A DNA stretch of 64,000 bases from Aporhodopirellula rubra. Its GTDB lineage: Bacteria; Planctomycetota; Planctomycetia; Pirellulales; Pirellulaceae. The stretch covers positions 286,983 to 350,982 of the forward strand of contig NZ_JACHXU010000007.1 in NCBI RefSeq assembly GCF_014192335.1, in the 5' to 3' direction. A program made the position numbers and the translations under genes. Of this stretch, positions 28,575-36,925 are shown one piece after another; positions within the stretch are counted from its first letter, which is position 1, and every line of letters starts with the position of its first letter. The notes under the pieces were generated by a model. It saw only the letters and a program-made list of their open reading frames with translations, was not told where the DNA came from and searched no databases.

Positions 28575-28792
28575 CAGGCGGGCACCTCACGCTCGGCGAT
28601 CGCACGCGCGAGAAACCGTTCGAGTTGCTGCCTTTCGTAATAGCGGTAGCCGGTGACGGGATTCCGCGTGGGCACCAAACGACCGGACTTATCCCAATTC
28701 CGCAACGTCTCCGCCGAAACGCCTAGAAATTCCGCGGCGAGTCCAACCCGGATCATTCCCTCGAAAGCACTCCGCGTTTGCTGATCCGCCAT
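28574..28792 (-). CDS. mini MerR-type DNA-binding protein
   Basis: 72 residues from the ATG at 28792, or 77 from 28807. GGAG seven bases before the 28792 ATG supports the shorter form. A single MerR/excisionase-type winged helix-turn-helix is seen: GLAAEFLGVSAETLRNWDKSGRL, then RNPVTGYRYYERQQLERFL. No ligand or dimerisation coiled-coil domain follows. Its TGA overlaps the ATG of the ethylene-receptor-like kinase by one base, a sign of translational coupling. It may regulate this operon or take its cue from the kinase, although it lacks any receiver domain. Confidence 0.88.
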   Translation of the reverse strand: MADQQTRSAFEGMIRVGLAAEFLGVSAETLRNWDKSGRLVPTRNPVTGYRYYERQQLERFLARAIAEREVPA

Positions 28793-29446
28793 CCGTCCAC
28801 TCCCCATAAAACCTTACAAACTCCCAACTGATATCAAATTGAACGCGGCTCGAGACTTTGGTCAATAAGGCTCGACAGGAGCGTCCGCCGGCACAAAAGT
28901 CGGACGCTCTCTCAGCCCCACCACATCGTGCCCCAAACCCATGCCCCGGTCGTCTTTCGCACCAACGATCCTCAAAAACCATCTCGCTACTGCCGCCTGC
29001 ACCGATCAATCTCACGCTCGATTTCGAATCAGGCGAGCGCCTGCCGAACGGGCGGACAAGAATGCCTAACGAGCCGATGAGGACCTCACAATTGGAGTTC
29101 ATCGTTGGCAACGACTGCATCTTTCAACGTCGCACGAGGGCTCTTTCAAGTTAGCCGCCAACAACGTTCGTCGCATTCGATTCGTCTTCGGTCCTCACCG
29201 AGTCGTCTGCTATACTACGCCCGATGATGGCCGCGAGTGGTATGGCAGTTGCTTCCGCACCATCCCCACACCGCGACTGGGGATCGATGCCTCGAACGTT
29301 CATTCGATGCTTTAACGAATAGCCTGGAACCGTTGCTTATGCCGAATCAGTTATGACGCCGAAGCAACGCCAGGCAACCTCTCTGACTCAGACCGCCGCG
29401 AGATCGGAACTCGCATTCCAATGCAAATCAGTACGGAGACATTTCG
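28793..29446. other. intergenic, no gene recognised
   Basis: 650 bp between the MerR-like gene (minus) and the DHp-like gene (plus). Open frames here (for example 28858-29154 plus) have Pro/Arg-rich translations without recognised features. A possible -10 box TATACT occurs near 29212, without a convincing -35. Confidence 0.4.
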
Positions 29447-29800
29447 ATGGTCATGACTACTCCGGATCACTCACAAACACATCGCTTTCCATCACTCGGA
29501 GTCGTGATTCGCGTCGACCGTCCACACGACGGTGTTCCCCGGGTCAACGTTAGCGTGCCTGATGACCTCCTCGATGGGAAATTCGACGCAGCGCGTTGGT
29601 CGAGTATCGCCCAGCCCCAACTCTCCGATCAAGAACGTTCGAAACGACGTCATCATATTTGCAATCAATTGCACATCGTTTCCATGTCGCTCGACCTTCT
29701 TCAAAACTCATCGATTGATGGTGACCGAGAAGACATCGAACAAACGCTCGAAATCGCGATCACCTCGATGAACGAATTGGAATCGCTCGCCACAGGCTAA
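29447..29800 (+). CDS. small protein with histidine-kinase dimerisation-like helix pair
   Basis: 117 residues. The first half is unassigned (VVIRVDRPHDGVPRVNVSVP suggests beta strands). The second half, KRRHHICNQLHIVSMSLDLLQ followed by DIEQTLEIAITSMNELESL, resembles the DHp (HisKA) helical hairpin, with HHICNQL in place of the usual H-E-L/I-x-N-P-L H-box. There is no ATPase domain. It could be a phosphotransfer or decoy partner for a kinase, perhaps one of the two hybrid kinases upstream on the other strand. CGGAG ahead of the ATG supports the start. The function is inference from a short motif. Confidence 0.6.
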   Translation: MVMTTPDHSQTHRFPSLGVVIRVDRPHDGVPRVNVSVPDDLLDGKFDAARWSSIAQPQLSDQERSKRRHHICNQLHIVSMSLDLLQNSSIDGDREDIEQTLEIAITSMNELESLATG

Positions 29801-30021
29801 GCGAGTTTCGATCACTTAACTTGCCTCGAAGGCCAGACTCTCGCAATTGCCGAGTAATGGAATAGTGGCAGCGACCACAATGGGTGATGACCGACCAAGG
29901 CACAATTCGGCACCTTCTCGACGCTTCTACTGTGTTTTGCGGCACGCCCTTTGCATTCTCCATTGGTTAGCCCGGTGAATCCCACCGTGCGATCTAACGA
30001 AACCCAAAACGGAGAATGAAT

Positions 30022-30492
30022 ATGAGTTTGGAAACAAAGACCGATCTTAATGAAACGACCATCAACAAGCTTCAAAAACTGATTCGCGCCAACATCGACT
30101 CCTACAACGGATTCCATGAATCGGCTGAGGAACTCAACGATGAAGCGTTGGCCTCGTTGTTCCGCAGCATTGGTGATGAGCGATCGGCGATGGCGACGGA
30201 ACTGCAACAGCACGTGGCGTTCAATGGTGAAGAAGCCGAAGATGACGGCAGCGTCGCCGCAAAGACACACCGCATTTGGATCAACATTCGCGGCAAACTC
30301 AACGGCGGTGATCCGCACGTGATTCTAATCGAAGCCGAGCGTGGTGAAGACCACATCAAGGAAGCGTACGAGGAAGCACTGAAAGAGACCGCGGGCAGTG
30401 CGATGAACGACGTCCTTTCTGCTCAGTATGCCAAGGTAAAAGCGGGACATGACAAAATCCGCGACCTTCGCGACGCGTACGCGAAAAAATAA
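30022..30492 (+). CDS. DUF2383 / PA2169-type four-helix-bundle protein
   Basis: 156 residues, all helical. Features of the PA2169 group are NKLQKLIRANIDSYNGFHESAEEL, LASLFRSIGDERSAMATELQQHV and a second Glu/His-rich pair (EAERGEDHIKEAYEEALKE). The fold is ferritin-like, with repeated E-x-x-H/E positions, though metal binding is not demonstrated. Such genes are common in stress and stationary-phase clusters. GGAG is eight bases from the ATG at 30022 and only two from one at 30016, so 30022 is preferred. Three more small stress-type genes follow in the same direction. Confidence 0.88.
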   Translation: MSLETKTDLNETTINKLQKLIRANIDSYNGFHESAEELNDEALASLFRSIGDERSAMATELQQHVAFNGEEAEDDGSVAAKTHRIWINIRGKLNGGDPHVILIEAERGEDHIKEAYEEALKETAGSAMNDVLSAQYAKVKAGHDKIRDLRDAYAKK

Positions 30493-30625
30493 TCCTCACG
30501 TTCGTCTCGTCGGTAGCGTTGCACGGCGGCATCTCACATGCCGCTGCAGCGCACCGAACCTTGGGGACAGCGTCCCTGCCCAAACAACCGATAAAACGCC
30601 CTATCCTAATCCGCGATAAATATCG

Positions 30626-30778
30626 ATGTACACAATCCTCTTGATCGTCCTGATCCTGCTACTCCTCGGCGTCGTCCCCGCATGGCCGCACAGTCGATCG
30701 TGGGGTTACGGACCGAGTGGATTGCTGACCGTGATTGTAGTGATCATGGTTGCACTGCTGCTAATGGGACGTATTTAG
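30626..30778 (+). CDS. DUF3309 small membrane protein
   Basis: 50 residues, too short for usual ORF cut-offs. MYTILLIVLILLLLGVVPAW forms one helix, PHSRSWGYGPSG is the signature turn, and LLTVIVVIMVALLLMGRI the second helix. This matches DUF3309, tiny two-helix inner-membrane proteins associated with stress genes. It lies between the DUF2383 gene and the small lipoprotein gene, all on the plus strand. Confidence 0.88.
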   Translation: MYTILLIVLILLLLGVVPAWPHSRSWGYGPSGLLTVIVVIMVALLLMGRI

Positions 30779-30811
30779 AACATCTCCAATCACTCTTCTC
30801 TGGAAAGCCGA

Positions 30812-30991
30812 ATGAATTACTTACACCTGACCCTGCGTTCTTCCATCGCCGTAGGCTTACTGACAATGGGGCTCGTATTTTTTGGATGCGACAACAAAGA
30901 GACCGTTCTTGACATTGACACTCCCGACGGTGGCGTGGAAGTGGAACGAGACCGAGATGATGGAGCCCTCTCAATCGATGTGGATGAATAA
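30812..30991 (+). CDS. small secreted lipoprotein, unknown function
   Basis: 59 residues. A signal segment (SSIAVGLLTMGLVFFGC) ends in Cys25, a plausible though non-canonical lipobox. The mature part is short and acidic: DNKETVLDIDTPDGGVEVERDRDDG. GGAA precedes the ATG. A strong rho-independent terminator (31027-31057) follows 35 bp after the stop, so it probably closes a transcript with the two small genes before it. Confidence 0.75.
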   Translation: MNYLHLTLRSSIAVGLLTMGLVFFGCDNKETVLDIDTPDGGVEVERDRDDGALSIDVDE

Positions 30992-31026
30992 GAGCCACCT
31001 GGATAGCAAACGATCAAATGAGAAGA

Positions 31027-31057
31027 GGCAGCGAACGAAATGTTCGCTGCCTTTTTT
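31027..31057 (+). terminator. rho-independent terminator
   Basis: GGCAGCGAAC (31027-31036), loop GAAAT, GTTCGCTGCC (31042-31051): perfect 10-bp stem followed by six T. It ends the DUF2383-DUF3309-lipoprotein group. Confidence 0.93.
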
Positions 31058-31256
31058 CGTGCGCGACCGCAACTGAGAGACAGAGCCAATATAGGGAAAC
31101 TGCCAATCACGGGAATTCACAGCGTGCCACGCCAACGACTCACTTACACCCATCCCCGAATCAATCATGACCCGCTCACGTTGGTCCGAGAGTTGCGACG
31201 ATCCCCCTTGCCTTCCACGTCGGGAGGAGCCTCATCTATTTAACACGGAGCTAACA

Positions 31257-31460
31257 ATGAACTGGGATCAAATTCAAGGCAAATGGAAACAAGCCAAAGG
31301 TCAAGTCCAACAGAAATGGGGTGACCTGACTGACGACGACCTCGATGTTGTCGCCGGAAAACGTGACGTACTCGTCGGCAAAGTTCAAGAGCGTTACGGA
31401 ATCGCCCGCGAAGAAGCCGAACGGCAAGTCAATGAGTTTCAAAGCTCATGTAGCTGCTGA
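31257..31460 (+). CDS. CsbD family stress protein
   Basis: 67 residues. MNWDQIQGKWKQAKGQVQQKWGDLTDDDLDVVAGKRD followed by LVGKVQERYGIAREEAERQV is the standard CsbD pattern (a small general-stress protein controlled by sigma-B in Bacillus, function unknown). CGGAG lies nine bases upstream of the ATG. It opens a new transcript after the terminator at 31057 and is followed 93 bp later by the PRC-barrel gene. Confidence 0.95.
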   Translation: MNWDQIQGKWKQAKGQVQQKWGDLTDDDLDVVAGKRDVLVGKVQERYGIAREEAERQVNEFQSSCSC

Positions 31461-31553
31461 TCAACTCCCCCCTAATCAACCCCAAAGCGGACGTCAGTGA
31501 GTCTCAGGCGTCCAACCACTTCCCCACTTCTTTTCCACAATGGAGAAACAAAA

Positions 31554-32171
31554 ATGAAACGCGTATTCAAAACAATCGTCGCCGCAATTGCTGTCGCTTA
31601 TCTTACCACCGGCGTATCGAACGCCCAAGAACCAAACGGCCAGTTACCGGTCGATCATCAACCAAACGTTCAGGATCGCTATGAAGCGAACAAACCAGCA
31701 TTGCGAAACGATGCTGGCCGTCTCGATGCCAAAACGCGTGGGACGGCGATCCGTGTAAGCCAGTTAATGGGTCTGAACATTCAGAACTCGCAGGGTGAGA
31801 GCGTAGGTGAAATCAACGATATCGTCCTCGACTCACGTACCGGGAAGGTTCGCTACGCCGCGGTTACCTACGGCGGCTTCCTCGGCGTAGGAAACAAGAT
31901 GTTCGCGGTTCCGTTCGAAGCATTCAAGGTTCAAGTCGATCCCGATGAAGCGGGCGATGACGACATCGATGCCGACGATTACGTGATGGTGCTCGACGTC
32001 ACCCAACAACAACTCGAAGGCCAACAAGGCTTTGACGAAGACAACTGGCCTAACATGGCCGATCGTCGCTGGGCCGCCGAATTGAATGAACGGTACAATG
32101 TCAATCAAGATCGTGATGCAAGCAATCGTGGAAACCGAGTTGATCGAGAGCGAAATCGCCAGAACCAATAG
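31554..32171 (+). CDS. secreted PRC-barrel domain protein
   Basis: 205 residues. A signal peptide (residues 1-24, ending VSNAQ) is followed by a Gln/Asp/Asn-rich linker. The PRC-barrel lies at about 65-150: RVSQLMGLNIQNSQGESVGEINDIVLD, then VRYAAVTYGGFLGVGNKMFAVPF. The C-terminus is Arg/Asn-rich. Secreted PRC-barrel proteins occur next to CsbD and small membrane stress proteins in many proteobacteria; the ligand is unknown. GGAG ten bases ahead of the ATG fixes the start. A hairpin 50 bp after the stop may end the mRNA. Confidence 0.88.
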   Translation: MKRVFKTIVAAIAVAYLTTGVSNAQEPNGQLPVDHQPNVQDRYEANKPALRNDAGRLDAKTRGTAIRVSQLMGLNIQNSQGESVGEINDIVLDSRTGKVRYAAVTYGGFLGVGNKMFAVPFEAFKVQVDPDEAGDDDIDADDYVMVLDVTQQQLEGQQGFDEDNWPNMADRRWAAELNERYNVNQDRDASNRGNRVDRERNRQNQ

Positions 32172-32221
32172 TTGCTGCGATCATTAGTTGAAGGCATTTT
32201 TGCCTGAAAACAGGCATTGTT

Positions 32222-32250
32222 CGGACCGAACGTGAATCGCGTTCGGTCCG
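32222..32250 (+). terminator. candidate terminator or 3' stability hairpin
   Basis: CGGACCGAACG (32222-32232) pairs perfectly with CGTTCGGTCCG (32240-32250) around a 7-nt loop, 50 bp after the PRC-barrel stop. There is no T-tract after the stem, so its role as an intrinsic terminator is uncertain. Confidence 0.55.
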
Positions 32251-32505
32251 CGGCGTAATGCGACTTACCGAACACGACTCGGAATGACGTAAAAATTCAT
32301 AGCTAGCAAAGACAGAGACGCACCTCGTATTTGCATTCCTTGGCATCGAGGAACCGGCTTTCCCCGAGCCGACCGACGCACCTCATTGCCGCTTGGCTGA
32401 TCGTAGTTCTCCCCACCCCCGGTTCGGCACATGATCGAACAACAAACAGCCAACTGGCAGCACCATTGCTGGACCCTAAAACCCTTCCTCGGAGCGGAGT
32501 GAGCG

Positions 32506-33783
32506 ATGGCGATCTCAAATAAAGCGATCTCGAACGACGATTCCGGTGACGAATCTCGCGGTAAAAACGGAGTGTTTTCAACACGCGTTTGCGCTGCGAT
32601 GCTCGTTCTCTACGCACTGTATTACGCGAGAAGTCTCGCGGTGCCGGTCGTGACCGCGATTGTTGTTTACATGGTTTTGCGTCCGCTGGTCCGACAAGGC
32701 CAGCGAGTCGGAATCCCCTCTACGCTGAGCGCCATTGGAATCATCGCGGCATTAGTGATCGCGTTCTCAGTAGCAACCTACGTCGTTATCCAGCCTGCGC
32801 GCCAAACGATTGCTGACGCTCCAAAGAACGTCGACATCATCAAAGAGAAACTCTCCTTCCTTACCGATCGACTAAAAGCCCTAAACGAAGTCACTGAAGA
32901 TCTGGCCGAACCTGCCGAGGATGAAACACCTGTTCCCGGAACGGACAACGAACAGGAAGAAGCTGAACCGGTACCAGTCGAAATCAAACAGCCGACTTGG
33001 ATTAGCAGTGTGAGCTACCTGAGCGGCACAGGTAACGTGGTCTCGTTCCTGACTATTTGTGGTGCGTTGGTTTACTTCCTGTTAGCGGCAGGGGACAACC
33101 TTTTGCGAAGCATCATGCACGCCCTCCCTGACTTCACCGCACGCCGTCGTTTGGTTGAAGTCATTGAAAACGTCCAGGAAGGGCTGGGCAGCTATCTCGC
33201 CCGCATCTCCTTCATCAATGCTTGCCTTGGAATTACCGTTGGGATCGCAATGTGGATCCTGGGAATGCCCACACCTTCCCTCTGGGGTGCCATGGCGTTC
33301 GCGTTCAATTTCATCCCAATCATCGGTGCCTTGATTGGTGGATGCATCATCTTTCTCGTCGCCCTAGTGAGCTTTGAACCCATCTACTACGCGTTCATCG
33401 TATCAGGAACGTTCTTTGTATTGACATCGTTGGAAGGTCAATTCATCACTCCGGTCGTCCTCGGCCGCTCGATGAGCATGAGCCCCGTTCTGGTGCTCCT
33501 TTCCATTGTAATCTGGGGCTGGATGTGGGGTTTCATGGGAGTGTTCCTGTCGGTTCCGATCCTGATTGCCACTCGCATGGCTTGCGAAGGCTACGACGGG
33601 CTGCAACCGCTCGCATTCATCCTTGGTGCGGAAGCTCCTGCACCGCCTCCCGATCGCGGCCCCGATCCGGAAGTTGATCCGGCCACACCAAAATCCACAA
33701 CAACAGATCCACGACAAAATTCAATCCCGAAGCCTCACCTCGAAAACGAACGTAGCACACCATGCCTTACGTCTCCCCCTTGA
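32506..33783 (+). CDS. AI-2E family transporter (PerM-like) 1
   Basis: 425 residues. Two N-terminal helices (MLVLYALYYARSLAVPVVTAIVVYM-type), a soluble middle of about 100 residues, then the conserved membrane half with LGSYLARISFINACLGITVG, MWILGMPTPSLWGAMAFAFNFIPIIGALIG and FLSVPILIATR. This is the PF01594 layout; members export quorum signal AI-2, act as Na+/H+ antiporters, or have unknown substrates. The C-terminal 45 residues are Pro-rich and variable. The AhpD-like gene starts 22 bp inside its 3' end, so both are probably made from one mRNA. It is one of three AI-2E genes in the window. Confidence 0.9.
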   Translation: MAISNKAISNDDSGDESRGKNGVFSTRVCAAMLVLYALYYARSLAVPVVTAIVVYMVLRPLVRQGQRVGIPSTLSAIGIIAALVIAFSVATYVVIQPARQTIADAPKNVDIIKEKLSFLTDRLKALNEVTEDLAEPAEDETPVPGTDNEQEEAEPVPVEIKQPTWISSVSYLSGTGNVVSFLTICGALVYFLLAAGDNLLRSIMHALPDFTARRRLVEVIENVQEGLGSYLARISFINACLGITVGIAMWILGMPTPSLWGAMAFAFNFIPIIGALIGGCIIFLVALVSFEPIYYAFIVSGTFFVLTSLEGQFITPVVLGRSMSMSPVLVLLSIVIWGWMWGFMGVFLSVPILIATRMACEGYDGLQPLAFILGAEAPAPPPDRGPDPEVDPATPKSTTTDPRQNSIPKPHLENERSTPCLTSPP

Positions 33784-34274
33784 GCCTGGATGACGCTCCC
33801 GAAAAATCAAAGTCACTTCTCAAAGCGATCAAAGAAAAATTCGGTAAGTCACTCAACCTGTTCAGCACGCTCGCCCATCAACTCGACGTTCTCGGAGGAG
33901 TGACCCAACTCAACGCCGGCGTTCACGCCGACCTGCCGGATAAGTATCGTGAGCTTGCGTACTACAAAGCTTCGCATTTGAACTCATGCGACTACTGCTC
34001 GCATTATCACCGAGTCGCCGCCCAAAAGGCTGGCCTCAGCAACGCTCAACTTGACTCAATGAACGCCGAGGCGACCGAGTTGTTTGATGACAAGGAGATC
34101 GCGGTTCTTCGGTACTCACAACAACTCACCGAAAATGCCAACGACGATGACAAAACGGCCAACCGAGTCAAGCAATTTCTGAATGACAAACAACTCGCCA
34201 CTCTTGCGGCGACGGTTGCGTTGGCGAACTTCGCCAAACGTGTCAATCATGGTCTCGGGATCGAACTCCCGTAG
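33762..34274 (+). CDS. AhpD-like carboxymuconolactone-decarboxylase-family protein 1
   Basis: 170 residues. The redox-active Cys pair and proton-relay His are present as CDYCSHYHRVAAQKAGL (about residue 75), with preceding YRELAYYKASHLN. These are alkylhydroperoxidase AhpD-type signatures. The start overlaps the end of the upstream transporter, implying coupling. Probable role: thiol-dependent peroxidase or disulfide reductase helper. The disulfide-reductase-like gene follows 143 bp later, an attractive electron donor, although that enzyme is itself odd. Confidence 0.88.
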   Translation: MPYVSPLSLDDAPEKSKSLLKAIKEKFGKSLNLFSTLAHQLDVLGGVTQLNAGVHADLPDKYRELAYYKASHLNSCDYCSHYHRVAAQKAGLSNAQLDSMNAEATELFDDKEIAVLRYSQQLTENANDDDKTANRVKQFLNDKQLATLAATVALANFAKRVNHGLGIELP

Positions 34275-34417
34275 CATCACGGTCGCCCGCAAGAGACACG
34301 GATCTCATTGGAACGAGAGCGTTGCACGTTCCAATCGCAAACGTTCTCACGCCCCTAAACTTTCCTCGCCTGTGCCTCGTCCGGCCACTCGCGAAACACG
34401 CACAGCACACACAAACC

Positions 34418-35773
34418 ATGAAACAACATCAATTTGACCTGATCGTTCTTGGAAGCGGTCCCGCCGGATCGACGGTCGCCATGAAAATTGTCGAAGCGGG
34501 GAAATCCGTCGCGATGATCGATTCACGCGAGTTTGGGGGAACGTGTGCGTTGCGTGGATGTAACCCTAAGAAAGTCTATGCCAATGCGGGCGCAATCATT
34601 GATCTGGCACGTCGGTCTGAGGGCAAACTGATTATCCGCTCGGTAAAGATGAAGATCGATTGGCGGCAATTGCTGGAATTTAAGAAAGAATTCACCGAAC
34701 CGGTCGTGAACAAAAAGGAGAAGTCATTTCAGGATTCTGGAATCGAAACATTCCACGGTGCCGCGAAGTTTGTTGGGCAAAACCAAATCAGTGTGGGTAA
34801 CACCGTCTTGCCGGCGAACCACATCCTGGTCACGACAGGTGCCACGCCAACGAAGATCGACATCCCTGGTTCAGAACATATCACCACAAGTGATGACTTT
34901 TTGGAGATCGCCGAACTTCCTGAACATGTTGTCTTCATCGGGGGTGGCTACATTTCAATGGAATTCGCTCACGTAGTTGCTCGATGCGGCACAAAGGTGA
35001 CAGTCATCGAGCGTGAGAACCGTGCGTTGTCCGGTTTTGATCCAGATCTTGTCAAACAATTGGTCAACTATTCAAAACGAAACGGAATTCAGTTTCGTTT
35101 CAACGCAGCACTCGCCGGCATCGATGCCGATGGCGACGGCACGTACCGATTGAGCTTCAACGGTGCCCCATCGATCGACAACGTTGGATTGATCGTTCAT
35201 GGGGCGGGGCGGATGCCGAACATCGGTGACCTGGGTCTGCAAACTGCGAACGTTGCCCACGACCGAAACGGCATCGCCGTGGATAAAACCTTGAAAAGTC
35301 CGACGAACGATCATGTCTATGCCGCAGGCGATTGTGCCGCGAGCGGAGCACCTCGTCTAACACCGTGCGCAAACGAGGAAGCTCGCATCGTCGTTAAGAA
35401 CTTCTTGACGCCCGGATCAGAGTCACATGCCGATTACGGAGCCGTGCCGAAGGTGGCATTCACCACTCCGGCGATCGCAGCGGTCGGGCTCAGCGAAAAG
35501 GAGGCAACCCGTTCGTCTGACGTTGACGTGCGTGCCGATGACACCTCTTCATGGGGTAGCGTCCGCAAAACGGGCGATGCAGTGGCGGGTTACAAATTAT
35601 TGATCGACAAGAAAACGGATCAAATTCTTGGCGCCCACCTGCTTGGTCCCGGGGCTGAAGAAACCATCAATTTGTTTGCGATGGCAATGAAGTTCAACCT
35701 CACGGCCACCGACGTGAAGTCAACGTTGTTTGCATTTCCAACGTTCGCATCGGATGTTCGCTCGATGGTGTAG
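34418..35773 (+). CDS. FAD-dependent pyridine-nucleotide disulfide oxidoreductase, atypical
   Basis: 451 residues. FAD-binding VLGSGPAGSTVAM near residue 12, redox Cys43 and Cys48 in GGTCALRGCNPKK, NAD(P) fold HVVFIGGGYISMEFAHV, and second FAD motif VYAAGDCAA. These place it with glutathione, mercuric and related reductases. The C-terminal interface domain has TLFAFPTFASDV where most members carry the H-P-T-x-x-E active-site dyad: His is Phe, and Glu is missing. It therefore cannot use the normal acid-base pair, and the natural substrate is unclear. ATG 34418 starts exactly before the first beta strand; earlier residues are not family-like. Confidence 0.88.
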   Translation: MKQHQFDLIVLGSGPAGSTVAMKIVEAGKSVAMIDSREFGGTCALRGCNPKKVYANAGAIIDLARRSEGKLIIRSVKMKIDWRQLLEFKKEFTEPVVNKKEKSFQDSGIETFHGAAKFVGQNQISVGNTVLPANHILVTTGATPTKIDIPGSEHITTSDDFLEIAELPEHVVFIGGGYISMEFAHVVARCGTKVTVIERENRALSGFDPDLVKQLVNYSKRNGIQFRFNAALAGIDADGDGTYRLSFNGAPSIDNVGLIVHGAGRMPNIGDLGLQTANVAHDRNGIAVDKTLKSPTNDHVYAAGDCAASGAPRLTPCANEEARIVVKNFLTPGSESHADYGAVPKVAFTTPAIAAVGLSEKEATRSSDVDVRADDTSSWGSVRKTGDAVAGYKLLIDKKTDQILGAHLLGPGAEETINLFAMAMKFNLTATDVKSTLFAFPTFASDVRSMV

Positions 35774-36041
35774 GCGACAATGCGTTCTCTCCGACAATGC
35801 GATGCCGTCGCGGCCCCTTGAGCATCTCTGGACTCGCATTGATCATTCACGAACGCATGACGCTGAGTCAATGCGAACACGCATTACCGCGTTACGGAAT
35901 AAAACGTTTCCTAAATGCCGCAAGTGTTCAACGGTGGATGCGTTCGCCATAACGTAGTCCACCGTCGGGCGAGGGTGGCTACGACAAAAATAGAAATGTC
36001 GTTGAGAATCGCGTTGCTGACTCAGTGCTCCAGCAGAGAGT
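35774..36041. other. intergenic with an 8-bp inverted repeat
   Basis: No gene seen between the convergent disulfide-reductase-like gene and the small minus-strand membrane gene. ACGGTGGA (35933-35940) and TCCACCGT (35960-35967) form an inverted repeat with a 19-nt loop; it could act as a bidirectional terminator, but there are no T-runs next to it. Confidence 0.4.
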
Positions 36042-36278
36042 CTACTGCTCGATCGGCTCACGATCGATACTGGCGTCAACGTTCTCTGCCGCGCGGTCAA
36101 TCGACCTCGCCGCGCCGTCGACTGCCTCTTTCGATTTCTCAACAATCGCCGAGGTGTCTTGACGCACTTTCTCGGTATCGACCCGGATCGTAGGGTCACC
36201 GTCCGGCGAACTAAATCGCAACCAGCCAACGAGGCCGAGCACCAGGACAATCACGGCTATCACGATAATTGCACGCAT
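36042..36278 (-). CDS. small single-helix membrane protein, unknown function
   Basis: 78 residues from the ATG at 36278. MRAIIVIAVIVLVLGLVGWLRF is one transmembrane helix, followed by a hydrophilic helix (TEKVRQDTSAIVEKSKEAVDG, then SIDRAAENVDASIDREP). GAGATGA precedes the start. The longer frame from 36512 would put 78 unrelated Arg-rich residues ahead of the helix and is rejected. Proteins with one helix plus an amphipathic tail are often found with CsbD and PRC-barrel stress genes, which lie 4 kb upstream. Confidence 0.7.
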   Translation of the reverse strand: MRAIIVIAVIVLVLGLVGWLRFSSPDGDPTIRVDTEKVRQDTSAIVEKSKEAVDGAARSIDRAAENVDASIDREPIEQ

Positions 36279-36514
36279 CGGGTCATCTCTTTCGTTTCGC
36301 GGTTCGGAAATGGAACGAACTTCGTGATTCGTCCCGTGAGGACAACCGACGTCGCAACTGGCATGCCGATCTCTACGTTGCGGTACACCTTTTGCTAACT
36401 CGTGTCGGCTGACTCGTGTAATGCGATTGCCAACCTGTTTGGGACGAAGGCGGAACCTACTGAGTAACGCTTGTTTCAGTGCCCATCCATCGAACCAACC
36501 ATCAATAGCCAATC

Positions 36515-36850
36515 ATGGACATTCCTCAAATCATTCCAAAAACGTCATCCGAAACCGGCGAAATGGGGCAGGACTACCTCGCCACGGGCAAACATGTCGC
36601 GATGCGTCGTTGGCAGGAAGACCGTTGCGATTACGGCCCCGAGCACACTCGCGACTACGAAACCGTGGGCTACCTCGTCAGCGGTGTATCCGAACTTGAT
36701 ATGGAAGGTGAACGCGCGAAGCTCATGCCGGGCGACTCCTGGTTGATTCCCAGTGGTGCCGTTCATCGATATCGAATCATTGAGCCCATTGTCGCGATCG
36801 AAGCCACATGCCCTCCGGGGCGTTTTGCAGGTCGAGATCAGCCCATTTGA
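36515..36850 (+). CDS. cupin-domain protein
   Basis: 111 residues, one cupin barrel. The metal-site motifs are partly kept: YGPEHTRDYETVGYLVSGV (motif 1, with His and Glu) and LMPGDSWLIPSGAVHRY (motif 2, PG-x(5)-P-x(4)-H). The ligand and reaction are unknown; small cupins bind sugars, amino acids or metal and often regulate. The gene stands alone between the small membrane protein (opposite strand) and AI-2E transporter 2. Confidence 0.88.
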   Translation: MDIPQIIPKTSSETGEMGQDYLATGKHVAMRRWQEDRCDYGPEHTRDYETVGYLVSGVSELDMEGERAKLMPGDSWLIPSGAVHRYRIIEPIVAIEATCPPGRFAGRDQPI

Positions 36851-36925
36851 GTTGATCGACTCGCCCGCCTAGCAAACCCACGTCGTTCTCGTTGTCCGGG
36901 ATTCCGGCCGAACCTAAAGATATGA

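Noticed and set aside
28858..29154. 98-codon plus-strand ORF in the 650-bp gap
   Set aside because: Pro/Arg-rich translation, no ribosome-binding site, no motif.
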